In this document: positions 1 through 11,500 of the stretch, piece after piece
How positions within the stretch are numbered: the first letter of the stretch is position 1
Layout: every line of letters starts with the position of its first letter
NCBI RefSeq assembly: GCF_022605725.1
Contig: NC_065551.1
Location: 27,032,001-27,096,000, forward strand
DNA length: 64,000 bases
DNA from: Anthonomus grandis grandis
Taxonomy: Eukaryota; Arthropoda; Insecta; Coleoptera; Curculionidae
Direction of reading: 5' to 3'
Translations under genes and position numbers: made by a program
The notes under the pieces: generated by a model
The model's database searches: none
Seen by the model: the letters and a program-made list of their open reading frames with translations, nothing else
Told to the model about the DNA's origin: nothing

Positions 1-2079
1 AGAGCTTTTTTGACACCTGTTATGATACTAGCCACCATGTATTGCTCTTAAATCTATGACAATTTCAGTTAAGGAAAATTCAATACAGAGAGTACAATTC
101 ACTACACCTCCATCGTCAGACATAAGCAAGTATTTAATAATTGTAAGTGGTTATCATCTTTATTATACTACTTATTTTCATCAAACCAAATATGTACCTA
201 AATATCAGTAGCATGAAACTCGTAACCGACAACAAGTTGATCCCTTATGCAGGATCAAATTAACTGTTTTTAATATTTTACATTTTTACTACTTGTATTT
301 TTTTAATGTTTATTGGATAATGTCAGCTAAAGCTTTTTTTCTTAAACCTTCTTTTATATATGTTTTATACCATCCCCTATAGTCTCTATTCATATGTAAA
401 TACCCTGTATATTAACATGGATATATTTTTTATTTTAAACTTGTAGAAATTTTAGACAAAAGATACGTTTTCTTTCCCTTTTTCACTCAAATTTAAGTTT
501 ATACGATAACAAACACTTTAAGTTTGTCCTTCTGTAAGATGTGAATTCTCTAAAAACAACGTTTTAAAAAACTGTATTTTAGATTTAATGGTACTGTTAA
601 CAAAGTAAGAAGAAAATACTAATAAGTACAAATAGAAAAAAAACATTTACAAGATACACTCTTTTTAAATATTATAAAGGATATTTCAGAATGTATATTT
701 CAGTATGTATATTTGTCTGAATGTATATTCGGACCTCTAGGGAACATTCTGTAAAGATCTAGAACATTTTCGAGAAATTAAAATAGACGTTCCTACCGAA
801 ATAAACCTAGAATTTATAATAAATCTTTAGTTAAATATGTTTTATCCAGTCAGATGTTATTGTTTAAAATAGTATAAAACCAATGGAATAATCTTTAAAT
901 TGGAAATTTAAACAAGACATTTTTTGATTTTAAGGGGGTACTTAATTAAAAAGAATTGATTGCCATTAAAATATCTTCAAAAGACTTGTTTCTAAATAAC
1001 CTCTTATATATTCTTCAACTTTTAACTAAATATTTTGAGCACTTTTTTGTCTCTTTTGTTTTCATTTCTTCCTAGTGCAGGTAAAAATCATAAATATTTT
1101 AAAATGTAATTCTTTTCATTTAGAACTCCTATATTTTCTATTAATTTTTCAATTCCAAGTTTTACAGAAAAAACTTTATATTCATACTTAAAAATTATCA
1201 GATAATTAACCTTATATATAAAAAATAATCATCTTATTAAATTTCATAACGAAATATATTTTATGTGAATTGCCAGTTTTTTAAACGTAAAATTATTTCC
1301 AGAAAAATGACAATGTGCTATAAAAAACTAAAAGCTGGACAGACTTTTATAAACGTTTAGAATAGAGCCCAACGCTGTATATAGTCACCCTATACTAAAG
1401 GACTACCGCCATATTTAACATAAAAATTAAATCTCTTTAAGTTTTGTGAGATAAAATGTGATGATAATTTTTAATTTATTATCTTATGCCACTAGCGTTC
1501 TTTTTCAATATTTATACGTATGTAAAGCCCTAAGTAAAAAAGGGTATAGGGCGAACATAAAGGATACAATAAAAACATAAATAGAAATGGTATATATATA
1601 ACAGGATTAAAAAAAATGCAAATTTTGCATTAATAAATATGTATCTTATAAAAAGGGAGCGAAAAAATATACATTAAATACCATATATATCTGATTTCTT
1701 AAATTTTCATAAAAATAAGCTTTAATGATACATTCAACCCCTGCTTAGAAATTAATTCACCCTATATTTCATTCATATTTCTTATTACAATATTTAATAA
1801 AAAAAATGTGTTGGTTTAACTAATAACATCAAGAACAATAATTTTTTCAAAAAAAAACTGCAGATAAGGTTACAAAAAAAGAAAAAATAAACTAAAGAAT
1901 ATCCTGATAAATGTCGGTAAACCTCGTATCAAAAAAAAACTCGCGACAACAATCCTCGTCGGAGTCAAAATCAAAATGTGAACCAGTAGGTTAACAAACC
2001 CAACTTTTACCCCTACCCAGGACCATCTAAAGTGTTCCCGTTCTCCTCTCATCTAATTCCACACCGTTCCGAAATTATT
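1..2079. other. AT-rich flank upstream of Mhc, no gene seen
   Basis: Very AT-rich sequence with stops in all frames and only short chance ORFs. I recognise no protein, RNA gene or complete repeat. A short imperfect direct repetition of a 'tgtatattt' motif lies near 690-735. It may hold distal Mhc regulatory DNA, but nothing specific can be supported. Confidence 0.6.
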
Positions 2080-2256
2080 TCTGGCTCCTAAGCCCGCTCC
2101 TTGCGCCTAAAAAGGGAGACCGGCAAGCTTGTAACGCGATTGGCCATTGGCCGCCTATACCGGCCAATCCACGCCAGTTTTACATTTCAGGATCTGGTAT
2201 CAGACATTTATATTGCTTGTAACCACCGAAAAACCGTCCAGACTGCCTTTTCGAAC
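2080..2256 (+). promoter_or_regulatory. Mhc: Putative Mhc promoter and non-coding exon 1
   Basis: A GC-richer island in AT-rich flank. It holds a perfect CArG-type box, CC(A/T)6GG, at 2106-2115 (SRF/MEF2-family sites of this form are common at muscle promoters). Two inverted CCAAT-type octamers lie at 2138-2145 and 2162-2169, and an initiator-like TCAGAC lies at 2200. A strong donor, AAC|GTAAGT, follows at 2257. Insect Mhc genes usually have a non-coding exon 1 and the ATG in exon 2, and exon 2 here has an acceptor at 5231-5232 upstream of its ATG. The exon end is well supported. The transcription start is a guess, somewhere around 2180-2205. Confidence 0.4.
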
Positions 2257-5232
2257 GTAAGTGCTAAGTGTGTCCGCAACACCTCGTGACTTAACATATA
2301 TATATTTATATACACCATTCACAGAAATTTTACGCACACCGAGCGTGTGTGATAAGGGACTGTGATCAAACCCCTCATTTGGTGCCTTATTTGCTGTGAT
2401 AAGTGAAATTAGTGATCATTTAATAGTGCCATACTAGCCGGCCGCTCATGTGATTTTTGTGTGCTATCATTGGATTATTTTATTCAACCAGTGGTCTGTG
2501 ATTTGTTTCGATGTAGATTCTTCCATTTTTTTTGTAGTTTCTTTAATATTTTTTTGTTAACCTTCAAGTTAAGACTATCTAGTAACCATTGTAGAGCTAA
2601 TTAGCATGGTAGAATGATATCTTTTTTTTTAACAAATGATCAATTGTTTTCCAAATTATCCCTTAATGCGAATCATTGGATCCTCTTAGCTAGTATGGCA
2701 CTTAAGTAGTGTCTGATTCTAAAATATAATAGTTTTCTTTGTAATTCGATACCAACAATATACGAGTGACAGTTTTATGACGTAATGGTTTGGTAACAAG
2801 ACTTCAAGATGGCGGACGCAGATATCAATTTCAGATAAAAGTCAATTCAACAATTTTCTTCCCCAATGAGTGAATCTGTTTAAATTCAAATCATCTTAAT
2901 TTGACGTTTGACAGTTAAGTTGTCATTTAATAAGCAAGTTTATTAATTCGCCATAAACCCAATATATTCTTACAAATATGCACATTTACTTCCAAGGTCA
3001 CCAGAAGCTATGAATGAACTGCTGCTATAATTACGCAACATATCTAAAAATATCCAGATCCATGTAATAATCAAAATGAAATAATGTGGCGGCCATCTTG
3101 GTGGTCCAACATGTCACACCTTACAAGGATGACGTGATTATCTCGGCTGCTGATCCTAATTTTAGATTGTTCTGATCGGTATTTTTGTTCGCGCCAATTT
3201 CGAAAGTAAATTAATGCACTTTTTGTGTGTAGGTTGAAACGATTTTAAATGATCGAAACGTTCTGAATTCCGGCACGGGAATTGAGGAATCGTTTATTCG
3301 TTCCTTGAGTGACTTTGATGGATTCGAATTTAGAACTTCATTGGCAATAACATCTTGGAAATGATTGTGAATTGTGAATGGTTTTGAATAGCTATTGCTA
3401 CTATTGACTAATAGAAAGAGGAACAAAAAAGATCTTGTATTAAGATGAAGAAAGCGAAAAAGAATTGAAATTTCGTTCATGCATTAAAGAAGATACATTT
3501 TTCAAGAGTGATACCTTGTCGTATCTTAGAATACATCTAAGCTTTTAAGATTGCCATCTTCTAGTTTTTTTAGCTCCTCTAGAAATTTTTAATGTTACTC
3601 GCCCTTATAGCTCTTTGCAATTCCCAATTCATTAAATATGTGGTACTCATTTCATTAAAAATCTTATCAGTTTTGAAGTTAAGCCCCTATAAGCCTTGCT
3701 CACTAAAGTATTCAATTTATATAACGAAATATTTGAGTAAGTGATTAGCATTTCTTATGCCTACGTTAATCAAGATTACTTTTTTCCAGAAACATTCTTT
3801 TATTAAATCTTATTTTTTATTAGCATTATCTTCTTGAATAATTCTCTTCTATCCGATTTTTCTCTGTGAATTCTCAAGAAAGACAGTCCTTTACTGGTGG
3901 ATGGTTTGAAGCTCTCTTTGCAGAAAGTTTTTAAAAAGTTCCTTAATAATATAAATATTTTCTTCAAATTTCTTTGTATTGGTCACTTCTCTTTTTTTTT
4001 GTATCCACACCATACATACTCTTCCTTTTAGGCTTTCAACTTATATAACAAAAGAGAAAGCTGGAACCGACATTACCCAACAGCATCTTTAATGTAATAT
4101 TAGGTTTTGTCAAATTCATTGCTTATCAGGATGGTCTAACCTATTCCAGCTAATGTTTTCTGTGAATCAGCTTCAGAAGAGCTTTGATACGAAGAGGATC
4201 TATTGTTTAGGATATTTTATCTGATGCAAGAGTCTATTAGCCCTCTAATTTTTAAAAGAATCTGCAAACATTCATTTATGGAGGAAGAAATGACGAAGAG
4301 TATTTACTGGAACTTCTACACTTCACAGTCAGTCACCACGTCAGTCAGATCTGGATAGGGATCTGTAAATGACAAACAAAGTTACTTTGAACGAATATTA
4401 GAAAATGTGTATTAGGAATTGTTTCCTGGATACAGTAATTGATGTATATATTATAGCCCTCTAAATCCAACCATACAAATGTTCTCTACAACAATAAAAA
4501 ATTAATTGTAGAAAAGAGCTTTGACATATTCGCACCATACTGAAGAGATTTGAGAACATAAGATAAAGTGAATTCAAGAAGTGAGCTTACTATCAAGTAT
4601 CATTGGAAGCTGTTTCTTTTAAGAACACTTTAAAAATTGGCAAAATTAGTCTCATTAAGTATCTTACAAATGACGAGTGAAAACTACCAAAAACAACTAG
4701 CTATCTTGATAAATTTGATCTTAAAAGACTCACATAAATAGGCTATGAATGCAGTGAATGAAGATATAATTAGTATCGCTCGCTTGCTGCCAGATCCAGA
4801 GATTTTAAATGTGAAGCGCCATACATACCAACTTAATTTCGGCCTATCTAATCTATCTGGAAAATGCCAAAGAGAAAGTCAACAACATCATGATGCTCTT
4901 GCGTCAAGCTTGAGTAATTCGAAATAGCCCGAACTATTTTCGAAAGCCGGAATTCAGTTTATTTCGGGTAGTTCGTCATTTAGTTGCTAAAAGTATCCGG
5001 CGTATGTCGTAAGCTATTTTAGTAAATTTTAAAGTTTTATTTTTGGCATATTTACCCAGTTTACTGGAAGACCAGAATAAGTCTGGTAAGTGGGTTAAGA
5101 CACACTGAAGGCACCAAGGAGGAAAAAATTGATTATTTAATTTCCATTTTCGTTTCTCTAATTGCATCCCCTTAATTAACCATCTCAAACAACTTAAAGG
5201 TGAACGCATTTTAATTATTAAATTGATTTCAG
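2257..5232 (+). other. Mhc: Mhc intron 1 (about 3 kb)
   Basis: This runs from the predicted donor of non-coding exon 1 to the exon 2 acceptor. It contains a short inverted-repeat element (listed separately) and AT-rich sequence without recognisable coding capacity. In Drosophila the first Mhc intron carries muscle control elements. I could not pin down a convincing MEF2 or E-box cluster here by eye. Confidence 0.4.
2776..3139. repeat. MITE-like inverted-repeat element in Mhc intron 1
   Basis: The ends are imperfect inverted copies. The left end reads ATGACGTAATGG and, about 30 nt further in, CAAGATGGCGG. The right end, read on the other strand, has ATCACGTCATCC and CCAAGATGGCCGCC at matching distance. 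The core AAGATGGCG also fits a YY1/Pho-type binding site. There is no coding capacity and the target duplication is not clear. The exact borders are approximate. Confidence 0.4.
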
Positions 5233-5503
5233 GAAGGCTCTAGGGCTGTTTATACGTGTCTCGAATCTCTAGCCCCTTCGTAACTGTCCGTACATCAAGA
5301 TGCCTAAACCAGCAGCGGCCCAGGAGGATGAAGATCCCACCCCATACCTTTTCGTCTCCTTGGAACAGAAACGTATAGACCAGACAAAGCCCTACGATGC
5401 CAAGAAATCATGCTGGGTACCGGACGACAAGGAGGGATTCGTACTTGGTGAAATCAGGGGTACCAAGGGTGACCTCGTCACTGTTGGAATACCCGGAGGA
5501 GAG
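5233..5503 (+). CDS. Mhc: Mhc exon 2: 5'UTR tail, start codon and N-terminal domain
   Basis: The acceptor TTTCAG ends at 5232, followed by 67 nt of leader, then ATG at 5300 and 68 codons starting MPKPAAAQEDEDPTPYLFVS. This is the conserved N-terminus of insect muscle myosin and leads into the SH3-like subdomain. It ends in phase 0 at GAG|GTATTG, a weak donor, in front of the mutually exclusive exon 3 pair. Confidence 0.95.
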
Positions 5504-8500
5504 GTATTGCATTTCTGTTTCTTTTAAGAAAAATCAATTTGTTTAAAATTCAAATAAGTCTTTTACAAATGAACTCCTAACAAATTTAACATATCGTTGG
5601 CTTGATTGTGGGAGTGCAATATCGTTTTTAAAAAATATTAGCGAACAAATACAATTAATAAGTGCTACTTAATTAAATCAAACATTTATTCAATAAAAAA
5701 TAAATTCTTAATCTGCATACAACATAAAAATTAAAAAATCAAGCCGTATAAGATGATCGCTTGTATATACGTGATCTACACCAACATAGTAGTCACTTGA
5801 AGTAACCACTTTTTCACAAATTTTAAGACCCTTTTTTCAGTTAGAAGGTTACCTAATGAGGGCTTATATTTCCAGACAAACTGCTAAAATATTTTGGTTA
5901 CCTTATTCTTTACTCTTACTGAATTAAAGCTAAATGAATAGAGAAAATATTTAAAGTAACTTGTGAATATATTTAGTGAGTTTTTGTAACAAGCCCACGA
6001 TATGTTGCATATACAAACTTCTCCTAATTTTTTAGTTTTATATAATATTTTGTTTAAATTAAAATGAAAACAATATGTTTTTTTTTAATTAGATGCTGTA
6101 GTTAACTTTCATTTTGTTTTTATTAAAAAATACAATATTGAGTAATTTAGGAAAAATCAATACGCAAAGAGCATGTACATCAAGTGAATCCCCCCAAATA
6201 CGAAAAAGTAGAAGACATGGCGGATTTAACATATTTAAACGACGCCTCCGTATTACACAACTTGAAACAACGATACTACGCCAAACTAATCTACGTAAGT
6301 ACCATTTTCCTACCTTACTAATAGAGTTTTTTTACCCGTAAATAGGAAAAGAACTTCAAAAAGGAACAAGTAACCCAAGTAAACCCTCCTAAGTACGAAA
6401 AAGCTGAGGACATGTCCAACTTGACATACCTCAATGACGCTTCAGTATTGCACAACTTGAAACAACGTTATTATGCCAAACTTATCTACGTAAGTCTCCT
6501 GTGGGTCTTCTGATGTGGACTTCGGCAATACACCGAACCGAAACCCCTTTGTTTGCTTTTATGTGATGGATCAAGATGACTTCGAGATCGATGATACCTC
6601 GTCTTGGAAAATCGGCTCTAATCCGACCCAAGACTGTGTTAACCTGTTGATAATTTTTTGGACTAATCTTAGGGTGTCTTGGCGATACCGGCATTACACC
6701 GAGCAAGACCTCTTATTTTCAACTTTCCTGTTTTTATATGGACAAATCGGCCCTACCCCGATCCAAAACTGTGTTAACCCATTTGCTCATTTTTCTCGAC
6801 TAATTATAAAGTCTTGGCGATACCGGCATTACACCGAACAAGGCTTTTTTTTCAATTGTCGTGTTTTTATATGGACAAATCGGCTCTATTTTGATCCAAA
6901 ACTGTGTTAACCCATTTGTTTATTTTTGTCGACTAATTTTAAGGTCTTGTCTATATCGGCATTACACCGAACAAGGCCTCTTATTTTCAATTGTCGTGTG
7001 CTTAATTATTTTATAGCTCTTAAGGGATGACTAATTGTTCAATTTATTCATTTAGACTTATTCTGGACTCTTCTGCGTCGCTATTAACCCTTACAAGCGC
7101 TTCCCCGTATACACCAACCGTTGTGCCAAATTGTACAGAGGCAAGAGGCGTAATGAAGTACCACCCCATATTTTCGCCATTTCTGACGGTGCTTACGTCA
7201 ACATGTTGACCAGTAAGTATTTGAAATAAGCTTTCAATAAGAAAAAGTAAGTAAAATTATTTTTTTTATTAATGAGATAATTATCTGAAGGTCTACGAGT
7301 TATGAGACATTTACCATAAATAGAAAAAAAATAATTTTACGCACGTGTTACATACACCATTTTTCTACTACCGAATTAAATATAAAAAATCGAAATAGGG
7401 ATCCTTATAGAAAAATATTTCTTATGCAGTTGGGTATATCTCAAATTTGATTCCTAGTGAACGATAAATCATATCGTTCAATCTTAAAATTGATTTTTAA
7501 TTATATTAATGCTTGATATTAAAATGATGAAAACATTTTAAAACGAGGCCTAGATACATAATAATTTTAACGTGCAATAAATAAATTAATTTAAATATTT
7601 TGACCTAAGAAATTACTTTTTGGTACTTACGTTAATGGGATAACTAGCGTTGCAAAAACATCAGCATTAAACAAATTGGAACTTTTTCATGCAAATCGGA
7701 TACTGCAACAACTATGTTAGAAATACTGCTAGGGAATTTTTTTGAACCTGAGGAGTTTATAAAGAAGTACTTTAAGCACGGTAATAGAAAAATTAATTAA
7801 TAAACTCTATGGACTCTTATAAGAGTATTTACTAATTATTATATTTTCTTTTTTCTAGATCATGAAAATCAATCTATGTTGATTACGTAAGTATCTAAGT
7901 CCAATCCAGAATTTCCTTCTTGACTTATTTAAGTCTGCCTTTCCTTAAAGTTTGAGTAAAATCAATATCATCAACCACTCACATCACTCAATGATTTTTT
8001 TTCTATTTATTCGACGCAAAGTTCATAACTCAAAAAATTGACCAAATGCCATTTTGAAAATTTGTACACATAATCTATGGACAATTTCGTTAGACATCTA
8101 TTTTAGCGTTTTTCCAAATTCGTTTTCCAAGATTTGTTAAAAGTCGAATTTGTCTTATTCCATATTATTAACACCCTTTCATCAAATCGATCCGTAATAA
8201 GAATATTCCTGCCAAATTACCCCAAGCGACTACCATTCTTCCCTCCAGCAAAACGCACATTTTTTCCGTGCCATTGTAGCACGTTTTCCCCTCAAAAATC
8301 ACCGCCTGTCAACGGAAAGAGTTAAAAAAAATGCTTCTTATCCTACAGTGGTGAGTCTGGTGCCGGTAAAACTGAAAACACGAAAAAGGTAATTGCTTAC
8401 TTCGCCACCGTCGGTGCTTCAACCAAAAAACCATCCGAAGAGCAGCAGAAGAAGGGTACCCTTGAAGATCAAGTCGTACAAACTAACCCTGTACTTGAAG

Positions 8501-11500
8501 CCTTCGGTAACGCCAAGACCGTGCGTAACGACAACTCCTCCCGTTTCGTAAGTTCACTTAGTAGGAACATTCGCTAAATTCATATATAACATTGGATTTT
8601 ATTCTTAAATAGGGTAAATTCATCCGTATTCACTTCGGTCCCACTGGTAAATTGGCTGGTGCTGATATCGAAACTTGTAAGTCAGATTTTTAACTTAAAC
8701 CTGGATTAGCGTTAATGAGATATCTTACAGATCTGCTTGAGAAGGCTCGTGTCATTTCCCAACAGAGTCTTGAAAGATCTTACCACATTTTCTACCAGAT
8801 TATGTCTGGTTCCGTTCCTGGAGTTAAAGGTATGTATTTACTATTATCTAAAATGAATCCTTAATTCGTCAGTATTTTGATATTTTTTAATAATTTATCT
8901 AGAAATGTGCCTATTGTCGAATGATATAAAGGACTACTATTACGTAGCTCAGGGTAAAATTACCATTCCCAATGTGGATGACGGCGAAGAATGTCTTTTA
9001 ACTGATGTAAGTGGGCTGTAAAGCCCACGAGGTGATATTTTTAATCGATTTAAACACAAAAAGAGAATATCATATGAGACAGCTTCTCGAAATAATTTAT
9101 TTTGTCCGTCTTTGTATGTACTTGTGTACGTTTTATCTGGATTTATGTTTTACACAAGAAATTATTTCCTTTATTAAACAAAACCTGATTTAAGAATGTG
9201 GTTAATATTTTGACTAATAATTAAAATCTAGATTTGCAACGTCCTATTTTCAAATTATAGATGCAATGAATTACTTAAAATTACAAAAAACATATTTGCA
9301 GCCGGAATCTTTGAGATTTATCAGTGAGCTTCAACTTTTAAAAAGTTGGTTAAATTATAATTTATGCTTTCAAGGTACGCCTTAAGTGAATTTGAAATAA
9401 AAGCTCTTAAATGCAAAGTTTCTTTTACTGCTTTCTGGAAATACTGTTTTATTATTATCAGGTTATTTGAGAAGCCAAATAATTATTCAAAATATAGTAT
9501 GTAATCTACTTAATGATCTTATTGCAGTAGCAAGTCTATGTGTTTTAATCATTGGTCAAAAATTAAGTCCCACCAGAAAGTTTAAAATAACAAAAATACA
9601 AATTACTTACCTAAACCTAAAATTTATCCCAATATTACAAAAAAATCCTGATGATGGATTCGAAAAAAGTCGTAATATTACAACGACTCAAACCCGTTTC
9701 CGACTATTTTTAGACATGTGCCTTTTGTCCAACAACATCATGGATTACAATTTCGTGGCTCAGGGAAAAACTACCATTCCTAACGTAGATGACGGTGAAG
9801 AATGTAGACTCACGGATGTAAGCGAGCAAAAGACTTCTCGCCTTTTGTATATTTTTGCTGTCTAGTTGATTACTGCGGTAGTTTTATACATGGTGTTTAA
9901 TGGTTTCATTAAATATCATGTATCAAATCTAAGCGTATAGCCTTGTATATATATTAGCTTTCTCGTGTTTGACGAAATTATAAATGTAGAAAAGTCCTGA
10001 TGTAACAGTGACCCCTAAACATTTTTCCTTTTCTGTAGACATGTGTCTTTTATCTGCTAATGTTAATGATTACCACTACGTCGCACAGGGTAAAACCACT
10101 ATTCCAAACGTCGATGATGGCGAAGAATGTAGATTAACAGATGTAAGATTATCGCACCATCTCTTCTTCGAATTTTATTATTATCATCATGCACAGCTTC
10201 ATTTTTGTTTGGTTAAATAATATAACCAACAACAATGAAGGTTTTTGTTTTTAATTTAAACCAGCACTTGACGTAGCTGGTCTAGCACATGGTAAATCCT
10301 CAAATCCTTATTAGGCTAATCCGACTTGTAAGTCGAAAGTCTTTGATTGAGTTTTGGTTTAGGCAATTCGATTAAATCGTACATTCGAACCCTAAACCAC
10401 CTACCCTGGTTTGTTAAGATTACGTGTGTGTATTCCATCCCTAATCATATAGCCCCCTAGTAGTTACTTAAGTATGACTGATTTACTACTAGATCATACT
10501 TAAAGTTACACATTCCTTCTAGAAATATGCTTATTATCTAACAACATCCTGGATTACAACTTCGTGTCTCAAGGAAAGACTAAAATCCCATCTGTAGACG
10601 ATGGCGAGGAATTCAGGCTTACCGATGTAAGTTTTCTACTAACCCGCTTCATCCCCCACACGATGCCACAACACCGTTGTTCGTTTTTTGTGTTTTAGAT
10701 TTTAAGATGCTGTCTTTATTTTATTTATTTTGCGCTTATAGTAAATCTCGCTTAGTCCAAAATCGGTACTTGTCAGGCGAACAATACCACTAAGGGATCT
10801 TAAAAGTAATTTTTTTTTACCAGCCATATGCAACTTGTCAGATAACATCTATGACTACCATAACGTCTCTCAGGGTAAAGTACAAATTCCCAATGTAGAT
10901 GACGGCGAGGAATTCACACTTACCGATGTAAGTCACGTACCTTATGTGGTGGCGTCATCTCCTTGTAAATGTTAAATAGAATTGTTCGTCTTGTACCTAT
11001 ATTGTGACTATTACAGCTTTTTTTTACATTTTTTTCGTTTAGCTGTATGGACGTTAGCTGTCTATATATCTGGGTCAGAAACTTGGAAAATAACCAGAAA
11101 TATTAACAACTTTCACTAACACTCAAATAATTAGTTGCCTTCTTGACGTCAATGTAAGAAGTACCTAATGAATTTTACTATAAAAGTTAGAGGTAAGGTT
11201 TTTTTAAGATATATGTAATTTTTTGTATTAACATCCTTTCAAACCAATTTTGTTTTTTAATTCTGATTACCAAAAAGTAGGAAAGAGCGTGATTCTTTCT
11301 TTATCAATAGAAATCTGATTTTAGGGCTAAAAATTTCAGGAGCTTTTTTAATTTAATCATGATTTTATAGTTCGTTCATAAAATCACATATTTTTACAGA
11401 AATTGATTATGATTTCTTTGAATTATGCCAATCAATCCTTATCTAGGACTTGATCGAAAGCCACGTCAACGTTTTGACAGAAAAATTCTCACTTGTAAGT

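Noticed and set aside
745..780. Heat-shock-element-like GAA/TTC run
   Set aside because: The spacing of the GAA and TTC units is off (four bases between two of them), and no heat-shock gene is nearby.
1870..2289. Two short frames (minus 1870-2052, plus 2101-2289) at the Mhc promoter
   Set aside because: Low-complexity or promoter sequence; the plus frame crosses the predicted exon 1 donor, and neither resembles a protein.
6515..6910. 131-codon plus-strand frame after Mhc exon 3b
   Set aside because: It reads through the tandem repeat units, giving repetitive translation without any family resemblance.
9011..9193. Short frame after exon 7a starting MGCKAHEV
   Set aside because: Starts at the donor and runs into an AT-rich intron; no splice sites or homology.
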